Of a stretch of DNA of 41,668 nucleotides, positions 18,018 through 27,460 are shown piece after piece. Source of the stretch: Helicobacter muridarum (GTDB lineage Bacteria; Campylobacterota; Campylobacteria; Campylobacterales; Helicobacteraceae); contig NZ_JRPD02000018.1 in assembly GCF_000765805.2 (NCBI RefSeq), positions 1 through 41,668 of the forward strand, given 5' to 3'. Made by a program: the position numbers and the translations under genes. Numbering within the stretch: position 1 is the stretch's first letter; the number at the start of each line of letters is the position of its first letter. Under the pieces are notes generated by a model, which worked only from the letters and a program-made list of their open reading frames with translations, was not told the DNA's origin and made no database searches.

Positions 18018-20450
18018 TTACTTTGTAATCAAAATACTCTTGTAATCATAATATTTATTAGGACTTAACAAATGTTCGCTTAGCAAAATTGCAATCATTC
18101 CTTTCAGTCCATTCACGACTTCAACCCTTACATCTAATACCAATGAATCAAATTGAAAAGAAATCACATCATCATTCTTTAAATTGGTAGCTATACAAAA
18201 TTGACTAGACACTTGCAATATAGAATCAATAGGAATAGAATCCCTTGTGGTATTGACATCTTGCAATGGGCTCTTATCCATATAATCCTTAGCTATGAGC
18301 CTCATATCACAATCTTTATAAAAGCTTAGATTTCCGCTCAAAGCTGGCTTGTATACATATATTCCGCTTCCATCATTAAGATTTACCTGCGCATCTAATG
18401 GCATACTAATATCTATCTTAGCAAATGGCAAAACTAAGCTTTGACTTTGAAAGTCATCGAATCCATTTTCAAATGGAATCTTGCAAAATGAAATCTCTGG
18501 TATAACATCAGTTAAATATTCCATATCAAGCTCTAAATAATCCTTGCATATATCAAGTAAATCATGGAATATAAAATTATCAATTCCATGCCGATTAAAT
18601 GGGCTTGTCTCCACAAAGCTAGCAGAGATCTTAACTAGATTATAATCCAAGTCAACCATACTACCCTCTATAAACTGCAGCGGTATAATAGGATAGCAAT
18701 TTTTGCTTCGCCTAGATGGAGCAAGGCTATATTCGCCAAAAACTCTAATTCCTAACACATTTTTATACTCTCCGCTATCATAGCTAAGAGTGCATATCTC
18801 TTTGATTCCATTGGCATTGCCATAAGGAATTGGTAAGACTTCTACAAAATCTAGAGAATCTATTGCGCCCAATACCTGGGCAATATTTCTAAATGATTCT
18901 TGCATATAAAAATCTTGACCAACCAAAACCACCACCTTGCTTTGATATGTAGTCTCTTCGTGATTTGGCAATACAACATCATAGCTAGCCACACATAGCC
19001 TACTTAACTCTTGAAGCTCCATATCGCTAATATTGCTCTCTGCTATTAAATTCCCCAAATCAAGATTATTAAGCCAAGATAAAATACTGCTAATAAAATT
19101 TAAATTTGCTAAATCTTTGGAATCTTGCAAACTCTTAGCAAATATATTAAGCAAAAAAGCACTAATAGCAAGCTCGCTACCAGCCTCATATTTAATAGCC
19201 AAATCGCTTTTAAATCTATTCTCTAAAAGGGTATGAATCCAAATATTTTTCAAGCCTTTTTTAAGAGCTAACTTCGATAAATCACTTCTTAGCACAGGAA
19301 TTTCATCAAAAAGATAGCTTCCTAACACTATACAAGAATTAGCTTCTAACAAGGCTTTATGTATCGTAGTAAATGATTTATTGCTAATGCTTTTTATAAT
19401 TTCACCAAATTCCTTGTAATACAAAGCCTCATTGCAATAGAGCTTCTTTTGAGCCCTGCTTGCTAACTTTTGCGCTAAAAAAGCCTCTTCATTGGTTACA
19501 TTAATATCTAATCTAATAGCATCTACATTTGCTAGAATAGATTCTATATCACATCTAAAATCATTTAATCTAGTGCGAGATAGGTTTTGATTTTTTCCTA
19601 ATTGATTATAAAAATTGCTATGAAATGCCTCTAGCGGATTAGTCCTTAAGAAATTATGTCTCCCTGCATGGCATAGCTGTTTGATATGAGCTTCATTTTT
19701 GATTCGATATACCTGCTTATTGGAATCTATATCATGTTTTACCTCATAAAAAAGTTCACAACGCAATGAGCAATGAAGGCATCTTGATGGATTCTTTTCT
19801 AACTCCCAAGCATTGCTTGTATAAACAAAACGCTCCGAAATCATTGCGCCAGTAGGACACACACTAACGCACTCATCACAATCCTCACAATAAGCATTGA
19901 AATTTACGCCAATCTTAGAGCTAAAGCCACCAGCTAGCACATTTAAGACATTATTACCTACGAATTCATTACAAGTTCTAGCACATCTCTCACACATAAT
20001 ACAAAGACTCTCATCATATATCTTATTATGAAAATGTACAAAGTCTTGTTTCTTCTGCAATGCAAAAAATGGCTGAATATCAACTTTTGTCTCTAAAACT
20101 TTATCTTGTAGCTCACATTCGCCGCTTTTATCACATACACCGCATTCCAAAGGATGATTAATACATAAGAAGCTCATAATCTGATTGCGATATTTTTGCA
20201 ATTTTTGCGTATTAGTTTTTACAGAAATAGACTTTGTTACATAGCTTTTACAACTTGCAACTATATTGCCATTTTCTTCCTCAACTATACACATACGACA
20301 TGCACCAGTTGGAGATAATTTTTTTAAATCACAAAGTGTAGGAATATTGATTTTATTGCGCCTTGCAACATTTAGTATACTCTCTCCACTTAATGCGCTA
20401 CATTCTTTGCCATCGATGTTTATGATTAGATTTTCTCTCACTTCACTCAT
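18018..20450 (-). CDS. Second NuoG-like Fe-S subunit
   Basis: A paralogue of NuoG placed directly before it with a ten-base gap. The open frame goes back to 20498, inside the upstream gene, but the ATG at 20450 (MSEVRENL) has GGGAG six bases upstream, giving 810 residues. Ligands for the same clusters are visible: CDLKKLSPTGACRMC plus Cys (2Fe-2S), HPLECGVCDKSGECELQD, CIMCERCARTC, CEDCDECVSVCP, and CLHCSLRC with CHAG 28 residues on (N7-like). The C-terminal two thirds match the molybdopterin-domain position but are strongly diverged. It is presumably a structural part of the same complex or an alternative input arm. Which of the two contacts NuoI cannot be decided from sequence. Confidence 0.85.
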   Translation of the reverse strand: MSEVRENLIINIDGKECSALSGESILNVARRNKINIPTLCDLKKLSPTGACRMCIVEEENGNIVASCKSYVTKSISVKTNTQKLQKYRNQIMSFLCINHPLECGVCDKSGECELQDKVLETKVDIQPFFALQKKQDFVHFHNKIYDESLCIMCERCARTCNEFVGNNVLNVLAGGFSSKIGVNFNAYCEDCDECVSVCPTGAMISERFVYTSNAWELEKNPSRCLHCSLRCELFYEVKHDIDSNKQVYRIKNEAHIKQLCHAGRHNFLRTNPLEAFHSNFYNQLGKNQNLSRTRLNDFRCDIESILANVDAIRLDINVTNEEAFLAQKLASRAQKKLYCNEALYYKEFGEIIKSISNKSFTTIHKALLEANSCIVLGSYLFDEIPVLRSDLSKLALKKGLKNIWIHTLLENRFKSDLAIKYEAGSELAISAFLLNIFAKSLQDSKDLANLNFISSILSWLNNLDLGNLIAESNISDMELQELSRLCVASYDVVLPNHEETTYQSKVVVLVGQDFYMQESFRNIAQVLGAIDSLDFVEVLPIPYGNANGIKEICTLSYDSGEYKNVLGIRVFGEYSLAPSRRSKNCYPIIPLQFIEGSMVDLDYNLVKISASFVETSPFNRHGIDNFIFHDLLDICKDYLELDMEYLTDVIPEISFCKIPFENGFDDFQSQSLVLPFAKIDISMPLDAQVNLNDGSGIYVYKPALSGNLSFYKDCDMRLIAKDYMDKSPLQDVNTTRDSIPIDSILQVSSQFCIATNLKNDDVISFQFDSLVLDVRVEVVNGLKGMIAILLSEHLLSPNKYYDYKSILITK

Positions 20451-20460
20451 TATCATCTCC

Positions 20461-22767
20461 CTACATATTTGCAGATAGGCTAGAATCCTCACCCACAACG
20501 CACATGCTTATATAGTAACAGCGCATACATCTTGAAGCTTCATGTAATGCACTCTCAATACTAAGTCCAAAATTTACTTCCTCAAAGTTTTTTGAGCGAT
20601 AAAGCGGGGCTAGCTTCATGCTTACCTCGCGTTTATTTCCGCTTAAGAATCCATGAACATCTCTATTCTTATCAAAGACTCCAATCTTTTTTAGAATATC
20701 TTCCATTTGCTCATCGGCATTAATTGCTACTTCACCTGTTTTAAGATAATTAGCAATAACACTTGCAACCCTTCTACCATGCCCTACAGCATTTACAATA
20801 GTTAAAGGACCGCTAACGCAATCTCCAGCAGCAAAAATTCCCTTTTTGGTTGTAGAAAAACTAGCTTCATCTGTAAGTATTGTCTTCCATTTAGTAGTCT
20901 CTACACCAAAGCTAGATTCTAGAGGGAAATCCATTTCTTGACTAACTGCTGGAATCAATATATCACACTCAAGAATCACTCCTCCATCTTCGATTAATTT
21001 AAGCTCGCCCTTTGGGCTAGACTCACTTTTAATAAGCTCATAACGATTAATCTTCAAGGCTTTGATTGCACCATCTTGCTCAATTATTTCATCAACTGCA
21101 CTTAAGAATTGAAATATAACACCTTCTTCACACGCCTCATGATATTCTTCGCTTGATGTATTATTGATAATTGCAGCCTCATCTCTGCGATACAGCATTA
21201 TGACACTTTCTGCTCCAAGCCTCACACAACAGCGAACAACATCCATAGATGTAAAACCACCTCCAACGCATACTATCTTTTTACCTGAAAGATTTGGTAG
21301 CTCTCCAATTTGAAATTTTTGAGATAAATTTACAGAATCCATAAATCTTATGGCAGGTAAATAGCCATTTAAGGCTGGATTCTCATTTTTGCAACCAAGC
21401 CTCTTGCTAGCCCTAGTGCCAACTGCTATAACAAGTGCTGAATGTTTCCTTTCTAATTCTAATATATTCTTAGAATCCACCTCATAATTAGTATGAAACA
21501 CTACACCTAGCTCCTTGCAAGCATTAATATCATGATTGTAAGCATCAATTGGCATGCGATAATTAGGCACACCAACAGCTACTTCACCGCCAAGCACAGG
21601 TAGGGCTTCGTATACTTCAACCTTGATTCCACGTAAAGCCATGTAATACGCGCTACTAAGCCCAGCTGGACCAGCTCCAATAACGCCAACACTTGCCATA
21701 GAGCTAAAGAAACTATCTTTTTCTACATAGCTAGGGGCGGCATATTGCTTTAACATACCAGAGCTTTTTAAGCTAAACTCGGCGTTTGCACCAATGCGCT
21801 TTAACTCCATAATGCTAATTGGAGCATCAAGTATAGCTCTACGACAAGCATTTTCACATGGATGAGGGCAGACTCTACCGCAAACTTGGGCTAGTGGCAT
21901 GCTGCCTCTAGTATTGGACAAAGAGTCCATATATCGAATATCCTTTACGCCCTCTATATAAGCTGGAATATCAACTCTTGATGGGCATTCATCTGTGCAG
22001 GGCGCAGTTATTTTTGAGATATAAGAAATATCTCCTATCTTAGTCTTTATAGCACTCTTATATCGCTGCAATAATTCAAACTCATTCTCTTCATATAGAG
22101 ATTCATCTAAATCATAATTTTGTTCTTTAGAACTTGGATTTTTTGATTCTGTGTTTAAGGATTCATTTACTTGTTTGGTTTCCTTAGTCTTAGAGTCTCT
22201 TAGAACATTATTAGCATTAGTAAGTGGTCTTGTTGCAGGATATACGACATTAGACGAAGTAGGGATCATGATTTCTTCATCCATGTCTTGCTTGGAATTC
22301 TTGCTAGATTTATCTATATCTTTAGATTTATTTTGTATTGCTTTTGTGAAGACTTCTGGATTAGATTCTAGGATTTGCAAAATTGGCTTTGGTGTGGTCT
22401 TACCAATCTCGCATTTAGAAGTTATGCGCATAAGATCGCAAACCTCTTTTAACTTATCTACATCATCAAGATTAGCATGTGGATCATTTTGAATCTTATT
22501 TAATAGCTCATACAAAACCTTGCCACCAAACTTTCCGGGCGTGCATCTGCCACATGATTGAGCATAGTTTTGATACTGTTTAGCATACATCTTTAATGTT
22601 TGTAAAATATCAAGATTTTCATCAAAAATAACAATTCCGTCCCAACCAACAAAAGCCTTTATTTCTTCCTTACTTTGTGATTGTGTGGTAAAGAACTTAA
22701 CTCGAGATAGATCCTTAGGGAAATTACTAAGACTATAAGGAATATTTGGATTATCTTTTCTTACCAT
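20461..22767 (-). CDS. NuoF C-terminal domain fused to GltD-like NADPH/FAD oxidoreductase
   Basis: This 768-residue protein occupies the nuoF position. Residues about 40-140 match only the C-terminal part of NuoF (SCGRCTPGKFGG, then SKCEIG); the FMN- and NADH-binding part is absent and the third N3 ligand is Gly78 rather than Cys. A low-complexity linker (about 145-235) leads to a GltD-type half: N-terminal Cys motifs (Cys257, 261, 296, 300, 304, 308), FAD loop GVIGAGPAGLSSAYY at 361, nucleotide loop VGGGFTSMD at 501 with LYRRDE at 525-530, typical of NADPH-binding GltD proteins, and GIFAAGDCVSGP at 643. The ATG follows AAGGA by seven bases. NADPH as donor is inference from family resemblance. 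It likely feeds electrons to the NuoG paralogues. Confidence 0.88.
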   Translation of the reverse strand: MVRKDNPNIPYSLSNFPKDLSRVKFFTTQSQSKEEIKAFVGWDGIVIFDENLDILQTLKMYAKQYQNYAQSCGRCTPGKFGGKVLYELLNKIQNDPHANLDDVDKLKEVCDLMRITSKCEIGKTTPKPILQILESNPEVFTKAIQNKSKDIDKSSKNSKQDMDEEIMIPTSSNVVYPATRPLTNANNVLRDSKTKETKQVNESLNTESKNPSSKEQNYDLDESLYEENEFELLQRYKSAIKTKIGDISYISKITAPCTDECPSRVDIPAYIEGVKDIRYMDSLSNTRGSMPLAQVCGRVCPHPCENACRRAILDAPISIMELKRIGANAEFSLKSSGMLKQYAAPSYVEKDSFFSSMASVGVIGAGPAGLSSAYYMALRGIKVEVYEALPVLGGEVAVGVPNYRMPIDAYNHDINACKELGVVFHTNYEVDSKNILELERKHSALVIAVGTRASKRLGCKNENPALNGYLPAIRFMDSVNLSQKFQIGELPNLSGKKIVCVGGGFTSMDVVRCCVRLGAESVIMLYRRDEAAIINNTSSEEYHEACEEGVIFQFLSAVDEIIEQDGAIKALKINRYELIKSESSPKGELKLIEDGGVILECDILIPAVSQEMDFPLESSFGVETTKWKTILTDEASFSTTKKGIFAAGDCVSGPLTIVNAVGHGRRVASVIANYLKTGEVAINADEQMEDILKKIGVFDKNRDVHGFLSGNKREVSMKLAPLYRSKNFEEVNFGLSIESALHEASRCMRCYYISMCVVGEDSSLSANM

Positions 22768-22788
22768 AATAAAATCCTTTTATTTCTC

Positions 22789-23016
22789 TTAAACTTTCTT
22801 GACTACGATAGTCCAATCCACATGGTTAAATTGTAAGGAATTCATAAGTAAATGACCTCTATCCTTTACATAGGCTGCACTCTTTGCTACATTCTCATGC
22901 TCTCCTTTTTCAAACAAAAAGATTCCAACCTCACCCCTTTCTAATCTAGTATCTATAAGCTCACCCATTTTGTCGTAAAAATTGCTTTTTAAATGTCGTA
23001 AGTCAAATCGTTTCAT
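22789..23016 (-). CDS. Short NuoE-position subunit (HP1264/Cj1575c type)
   Basis: A 75-residue protein between nuoD and the NuoF-GltD fusion, resembling the short protein that replaces NuoE in Helicobacter and Campylobacter. It has no cysteine at all, so it cannot hold the 2Fe-2S cluster N1a of true NuoE. The sequence is charged at the N-terminus and ends in a short beta-like segment (HVDWTIVVKKV). It may be a structural adaptor for the unusual input module. A ribosome site (AAGGT) is present. Family placement rests on gene position and sequence look. Confidence 0.8.
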   Translation of the reverse strand: MKRFDLRHLKSNFYDKMGELIDTRLERGEVGIFLFEKGEHENVAKSAAYVKDRGHLLMNSLQFNHVDWTIVVKKV

Positions 23017-23073
23017 TATCTTTACCTTATATTAAGCTATAAAATCCTGCAAAGCACAAATAGCTAACAGAAT

Positions 23074-24303
23074 CTATCTATCAATCTCTCCTAAGATAAT
23101 ATTGCTATTACCAATCATTGTAATAATATCTGCTAGATAATGCCCCGGCATGATTGCAGTCATACCTTGCAGATGATAGAAGCTTGGTGCTTTTACTTTA
23201 ACTCTATGTGGATATGGATTCCCTAATGAGCTAATGAAGAATCCAAGTTCTCCCTTTGGAGATTCAGTTGGTGCATATACCTCTCCCTTTGGAGGTCTCA
23301 TGCCTTGGGTTACCAAAACAAAATGCTGCATTAGCGAATAATTTTGCGTCATAATATCTTCTTTTGGGGCAGAAATATATTGTGGAGCATGTGCCATTAA
23401 TTGCGTTGAAGTGCCTTTATACATGGCTATTGCTTGCTTTATAATACTACAACACTGATATACTTCTTCAGTATAAAGAACATAACGACCATAACAATCT
23501 CCGCTATCAGTGTATGGGACTTGGAAATCTATCTCATCATAAATTTCATATGGCTCTTCCTTACGAATATCATAACACACACTGCTACCTCGTAGCATAA
23601 TACCGCTTAAACCATAGTCTTGAGCTTGTTGCTTAGTGATTTTGCCAACACCCTCAAGCCTCATGCGCCAAATTCTATTCTTATCTAAAAGCCCCTTGAT
23701 TAAATCGGTTGTTTGCACAACTTCAATCAAGCAATGCTCTATGTTCTCAAACCAATTATTTGGAATATCTAATGGAACACCGCCTATTCGAATAGAATTA
23801 TGTGTAAGCCTAGCACCACAATAATCCTCTATCATGTCTAATATATATTCCCTACCCTTGAAGGCATATAAAAATACGCTCATAGCACCAACATCAAGAG
23901 CATGAGTAGCCATAAAAAGCAAATGCGAAGCTAAGCGGTTAAGCTCTAATAGAATAGTGCGAATAACTTTTGCCCTACGGGGAACTTCAACGCCAAGCAA
24001 AGTCTCAACACCATATGCAAACGCATGGTTATTACTGCTTGCAGCAGTATAATCCATACGGTCTGTAGTTGGCATAAATTCGTTATATATCATATTTTCT
24101 GCGAGCTTTTCAACGCCTCTATGCAAGTATCCAATATCTGCTACAGCGCGTGTAACCAACTCACCATCAAGCTCTAATATAAGCCTTAATTGACCATGTG
24201 CACTTGGATGTTGAGGTCCTAGATTCACTACCATTTTATTATCGTCTTGCTCAAATAGCACATTTTCAAATTGAGTTTGTAGCTTATTAAAATATTGCGC
24301 CAT
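23074..24303 (-). CDS. nuoD: Complex I subunit NuoD
   Basis: The 49-kDa-type subunit that forms the quinone site with Nuo[22 protein letters not shown] contains the quinone-site His; [18 protein letters not shown] and [16 protein letters not shown] are diagnostic. The open frame runs back to 24327, but the ATG at 24303 (MAQYFNKL) has GAGG five bases upstream and gives 409 residues. The start lies just beyond the nuoC stop at 24311. Confidence 0.97.
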   Translation of the reverse strand: MAQYFNKLQTQFENVLFEQDDNKMVVNLGPQHPSAHGQLRLILELDGELVTRAVADIGYLHRGVEKLAENMIYNEFMPTTDRMDYTAASSNNHAFAYGVETLLGVEVPRRAKVIRTILLELNRLASHLLFMATHALDVGAMSVFLYAFKGREYILDMIEDYCGARLTHNSIRIGGVPLDIPNNWFENIEHCLIEVVQTTDLIKGLLDKNRIWRMRLEGVGKITKQQAQDYGLSGIMLRGSSVCYDIRKEEPYEIYDEIDFQVPYTDSGDCYGRYVLYTEEVYQCCSIIKQAIAMYKGTSTQLMAHAPQYISAPKEDIMTQNYSLMQHFVLVTQGMRPPKGEVYAPTESPKGELGFFISSLGNPYPHRVKVKAPSFYHLQGMTAIMPGHYLADIITMIGNSNIILGEIDR

Positions 24304-24310
24304 GGATACC

Positions 24311-25117
24311 TCACAATCTCTTGTCAAGAATTTTAGGATTATTTGTTGGAAACTTTTTTAAGATTGGTGGTTTATTTATCTCTTGATAGGTAATTTTATG
24401 AATGCTATCACTAGGCTCTGAACCTTTGGGGACTTCTTTACCAATACGTGCAAAGTTTATACTATCAGCCCTATCTACCCTAGCACTATCTCTTTGCTCT
24501 GGACCCACAATACTGCGATATTCCCTACCAAAAATTTTATCAACTTCATACCAAGAAGCAAATTCATCGCCTTTAAGCGGATAAGATTTAAGTAATGGGA
24601 ATCCTACCCAATCAATAGGCATTAATATCCGCTTTAAGAAAGGATGATTTTCGAATTTGATTCCAAACATATCATAGCATTCCCTCTCACTCCAATTTGC
24701 AGCAGGAAAAATTTCACTTACAGATGGAATACTTTCATCTTCTCTAATTCTACATTTTATCCTAAGCCTGCGTCTACCCTTATGAGATTGCTCATGAGAA
24801 GTAAGCTGATAGAATAATTCAAAGTGATTGTCAATAGCCAAATTATCAATCGCACTCATTTCTGATAAGATGTTATATCCAAGCGATTTTAGAATCTCCA
24901 ATGTCCTAAGTAATAAATCTTTCTTAACATAAAATACACCCTGCCCTATCTCTACATAACTTTTAAGAATTAATTTTTCCTTGTTTAAAGCCTCTTCTAC
25001 TATAGCAAACTCACTTTGGGCAGTAGGAATCCTAGTAGTAAGAATTGGCTGATAAAATGTATCTGTGTGATATACCTTTCTTTGAACATCTTTTTTTGGT
25101 TGCTTCCTTCGTATCAT
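24311..25117 (-). CDS. nuoC: Complex I subunit NuoC
   Basis: The 30-kDa-type subunit of the connecting arm. The family signature [23 protein letters not shown], followed by [19 protein letters not shown], is intact. At 268 residues it is longer than many bacterial NuoC proteins because of a Lys-rich N-terminus and a C-terminal tail. AAGGA lies six bases before the ATG. A 143-base gap without an evident gene separates it from nuoB; it contains only a long-loop GCAGG/CCTGC pairing. Confidence 0.96.
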   Translation of the reverse strand: MIRRKQPKKDVQRKVYHTDTFYQPILTTRIPTAQSEFAIVEEALNKEKLILKSYVEIGQGVFYVKKDLLLRTLEILKSLGYNILSEMSAIDNLAIDNHFELFYQLTSHEQSHKGRRRLRIKCRIREDESIPSVSEIFPAANWSERECYDMFGIKFENHPFLKRILMPIDWVGFPLLKSYPLKGDEFASWYEVDKIFGREYRSIVGPEQRDSARVDRADSINFARIGKEVPKGSEPSDSIHKITYQEINKPPILKKFPTNNPKILDKRL

Positions 25118-25260
25118 GTTATATCCTTAAAAATCCTTTTATAACTTTAACTACATACGCAGGCGCGAAACTAACCTAGCAAATACTACCTGCATAATAC
25201 TTAATTCTATAATCTGTATTAAATAAGAACTCTATACTCAAAATCTATTTAAAGTAATAG

Positions 25261-25770
25261 CTATACTAGACGTTTTGTTGCTGGGCTTGGCAAAGCTTTC
25301 TGTGAACGAATTTTTTGCTGTAAAACCATCATCGCATATTGTAATGTCTCGGGACGAGGTGCACAACCGGGCAAGTAAATATCAACAGGAATAATTCTAT
25401 CTACTCCTTGCACAGTCGCATAAGTATTAAACATTCCTCCGGTATTTGCACAACTGCCCATAGAAACTACCCATTTTGGCTCTGGCATCTGGTCATATAA
25501 ACGACGTGTAAATTCTGCATGTTTCTTTGTCAATGTCCCAGCAATAATCATAACATCGCTCTGCCTTGGGCTAGCACGAAATATAATACCAAATCTATCA
25601 AAGTCAAATCTCGAGCCGCCTGTAGCCATCATCTCAATAGCACAACAAGCCAAACCATATGTAAGGGGCCAAAGAGAGTTACTCCTTCCCCAATTTAGAA
25701 TCTTATCTACAGTTCCCAATGCAACAGGCATGCCCTTAGCACTTAAATAATCTACTTGATGTCTTGCCAT
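25261..25770 (-). CDS. nuoB: Complex I subunit NuoB
   Basis: Carries the terminal cluster N2 that reduces menaquinone. Ligands are the adjacent pair in [11 protein letters not shown], the Cys in [11 protein letters not shown] and the Cys in [14 protein letters not shown] at 25791 is possible, but the ATG at 25770 (MARHQVDYL) has GAGGAG seven bases upstream and fits the family, giving 169 residues. It overlaps the end of nuoA by 19 bases. Confidence 0.97.
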   Translation of the reverse strand: MARHQVDYLSAKGMPVALGTVDKILNWGRSNSLWPLTYGLACCAIEMMATGGSRFDFDRFGIIFRASPRQSDVMIIAGTLTKKHAEFTRRLYDQMPEPKWVVSMGSCANTGGMFNTYATVQGVDRIIPVDIYLPGCAPRPETLQYAMMVLQQKIRSQKALPSPATKRLV

Positions 25771-26141
25771 GCCAAAGCTCCTCGTTTCCACGCAAAAAGA
25801 AATCCAACCACAAGCAAGCCAATAAATGCTAACATCTCAACAAAGCCAAGTATGCCAAGATTGCGATATTCTAATGCCCATGGAATCATAAATATAACTT
25901 CAACATCAAATAAAACAAACAAAACAGCAATGATATAGAACTGATGTGAAATTCTATTGCCCTGCTTAATTGGAATTGGACCACACTCATAAGGCGCGCT
26001 CTTTAGCTTATCGCCTTGTCTTTGTGCTAATTTTCTAGAAACTACTCTCTGTAAAAAAAATGTTGCTTGAAAGGCCACTAGAGTAAGAACAAACATTACG
26101 AATGCTCCAAAGTAAGGGTGATTAAAAGCCGCACTATCCAT
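25752..26141 (-). CDS. nuoA: Complex I subunit NuoA
   Basis: The first gene of the operon: a 129-residue, three-helix membrane subunit (ND3). The loop [14 protein letters not shown] with its conserved Cys, which shields the quinone channel, and [15 protein letters not shown] are diagnostic. AAGGAAG lies about six bases before the ATG. Promoter elements must lie in the 326-base gap to metI. Confidence 0.97.
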   Translation of the reverse strand: MDSAAFNHPYFGAFVMFVLTLVAFQATFFLQRVVSRKLAQRQGDKLKSAPYECGPIPIKQGNRISHQFYIIAVLFVLFDVEVIFMIPWALEYRNLGILGFVEMLAFIGLLVVGFLFAWKRGALAWQDIK

Positions 26142-26467
26142 ATTATTCTTCCTTAATAATGAAATAAATCTGCTTATTGCACACCATGATTCCCAAATTA
26201 AAAATAAAATTCGGAAAACTATGTTAGTTTGATTCTAGGTTTTCTTTAATAAAGAATTAATAAAAAATTTATACAAGGTAATGTTTTATTTTAGAATAGT
26301 TACTAATTGTTACTTTTATGATAAATAATTTCATTTAATTCAAATATCAAGTTTTATAATATACTCAAACGACAATATATACAATACATGGCTATCTAAC
26401 TATATACAATAATTGAGAACTAAGATTTATATAGTATAAAACAATATAAATAAGTAAAAAACGAATA
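26142..26467 (-). promoter_or_regulatory. Gene-free region with probable nuo operon promoter
   Basis: This 326-base AT-rich stretch holds no gene. On the reverse strand a TATAAA hexamer preceded by TG (26268-26273) is the best -10 candidate, leaving a leader of about 120 bases. Upstream of it, at 26299-26314 (plus strand), the hexamer GTTACT occurs twice at a 10-bp period (GTTACT-AATT-GTTACT), a spacing common for response-regulator sites. No terminator for metI was recognised. All of this is by eye. Confidence 0.35.
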
Positions 26468-27265
26468 TCATCTAAAAAATTTATCAAAGATTCCAAAGTT
26501 ATGAGTTCTTAAAGCACGAGAAAGCCTATCTCCAATAGCTTGGACTAGTTGCACCAAAATTATCACCATAATACATGTAAGAAATAGTGTTAATGTATCA
26601 AAGTTTTGATAGCCAATATTAATAGCTAAAGCACCAAGACCAGGAGCACCAACTGCCCCAGCCATAGCAGAATATCCTATAAGAGAAACAACAGTATTAG
26701 TGGTTGCATTCACCAATGCAGGCATAGATTCCATAATCATCATCTTAACCACATAAAACTTACTAGCACCCATGCTTAAAGTAGCCTCAATTAAGCCATT
26801 GTCTACTTCCTCTAGCGCAGATTCAAAAAGCCTAGCAACAAATGGAATAGCTGCTATTGACAATGGTATAATAGCAGCTGTTGAGCCAATACTTGTGCCA
26901 ATGATAAATCTCGATAAAGGGAACAATAGAATAATCAATATTATAAATGGAAACGAGCGAACAATATTTACAATCGTGCTTAGTATGTTGTTTAACATTG
27001 GTTTTGGAAATATGGAGTTAACCTTTGTGATACTTAATAAAATACCTAATGGCAATCCAAATAATACAGCAAAAAAACTAGAAAAAAATACCATATACGA
27101 GGTCTCTATTGTGGCATCAGAAATATCGCTTATTATATGAAAGGCACGCTCTGCTATGTCTGGATTCTCAATCAACGCATAGCATAGAATCTCAAATGAA
27201 CTTTCACTTTGGGAATCTTGCAAAGATTGTGGCATATTAATAAAATGCAATATGAAAGGTTGCAT
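26468..27265 (-). CDS. metI: MetI-type methionine ABC transporter permease, N-terminally extended, orphan
   Basis: An inner-membrane permease of the methionine-uptake ABC family. The EAA loop EATLSMGASKFYVVKMMIMES that contacts the ATPase is intact, and GYSAMAGAVGAPGLGALAINIGYQ is characteristic of MetI. Five or so helices start at about residue 57. The family is about 215 residues; here 265, because of an N-terminal stretch of about 45 residues without a membrane segment. The start is supported by AAGGAG four to five bases upstream. Neither MetN nor MetQ is adjacent on either side, unlike the usual cluster; they must be elsewhere or missing. Confidence 0.88.
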   Translation of the reverse strand: MQPFILHFINMPQSLQDSQSESSFEILCYALIENPDIAERAFHIISDISDATIETSYMVFFSSFFAVLFGLPLGILLSITKVNSIFPKPMLNNILSTIVNIVRSFPFIILIILLFPLSRFIIGTSIGSTAAIIPLSIAAIPFVARLFESALEEVDNGLIEATLSMGASKFYVVKMMIMESMPALVNATTNTVVSLIGYSAMAGAVGAPGLGALAINIGYQNFDTLTLFLTCIMVIILVQLVQAIGDRLSRALRTHNFGIFDKFFR

Positions 27266-27460
27266 ATATCTCCTTAGATTAGCTATAAGAATAGTTTAAA
27301 TTCTATCCAAACCAAACAAAAATGATTTAACTAAGATGGTTAAAACTAAGGACAATGGTATGTTATACTTAGCTAATGGTATTCAACATTAACATTTAGA
27401 TTATTTTGTCTATTTATCTAGAAATTAGAATATATTTATAATAATTAAGGAAACTCATGT

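Noticed and set aside
18018-20450. Possibility that the second NuoG-like gene is a formate dehydrogenase or hydrogenase subunit
   Set aside because: No Sec/Cys-based molybdopterin active-site motif and no maturation genes nearby; its position and Fe-S pattern match NuoG.
25118-25260. Gap between nuoB and nuoC checked for a tRNA or small RNA
   Set aside because: No cloverleaf; the only pairing is a 5-bp stem with a long loop.
27266-27460. Divergent region checked for an S-box or other methionine riboswitch before metI
   Set aside because: No conserved core seen; the AAGGAG site sits directly before metI and the rest is plain AT-rich DNA with a short repeated AATGGTAT.
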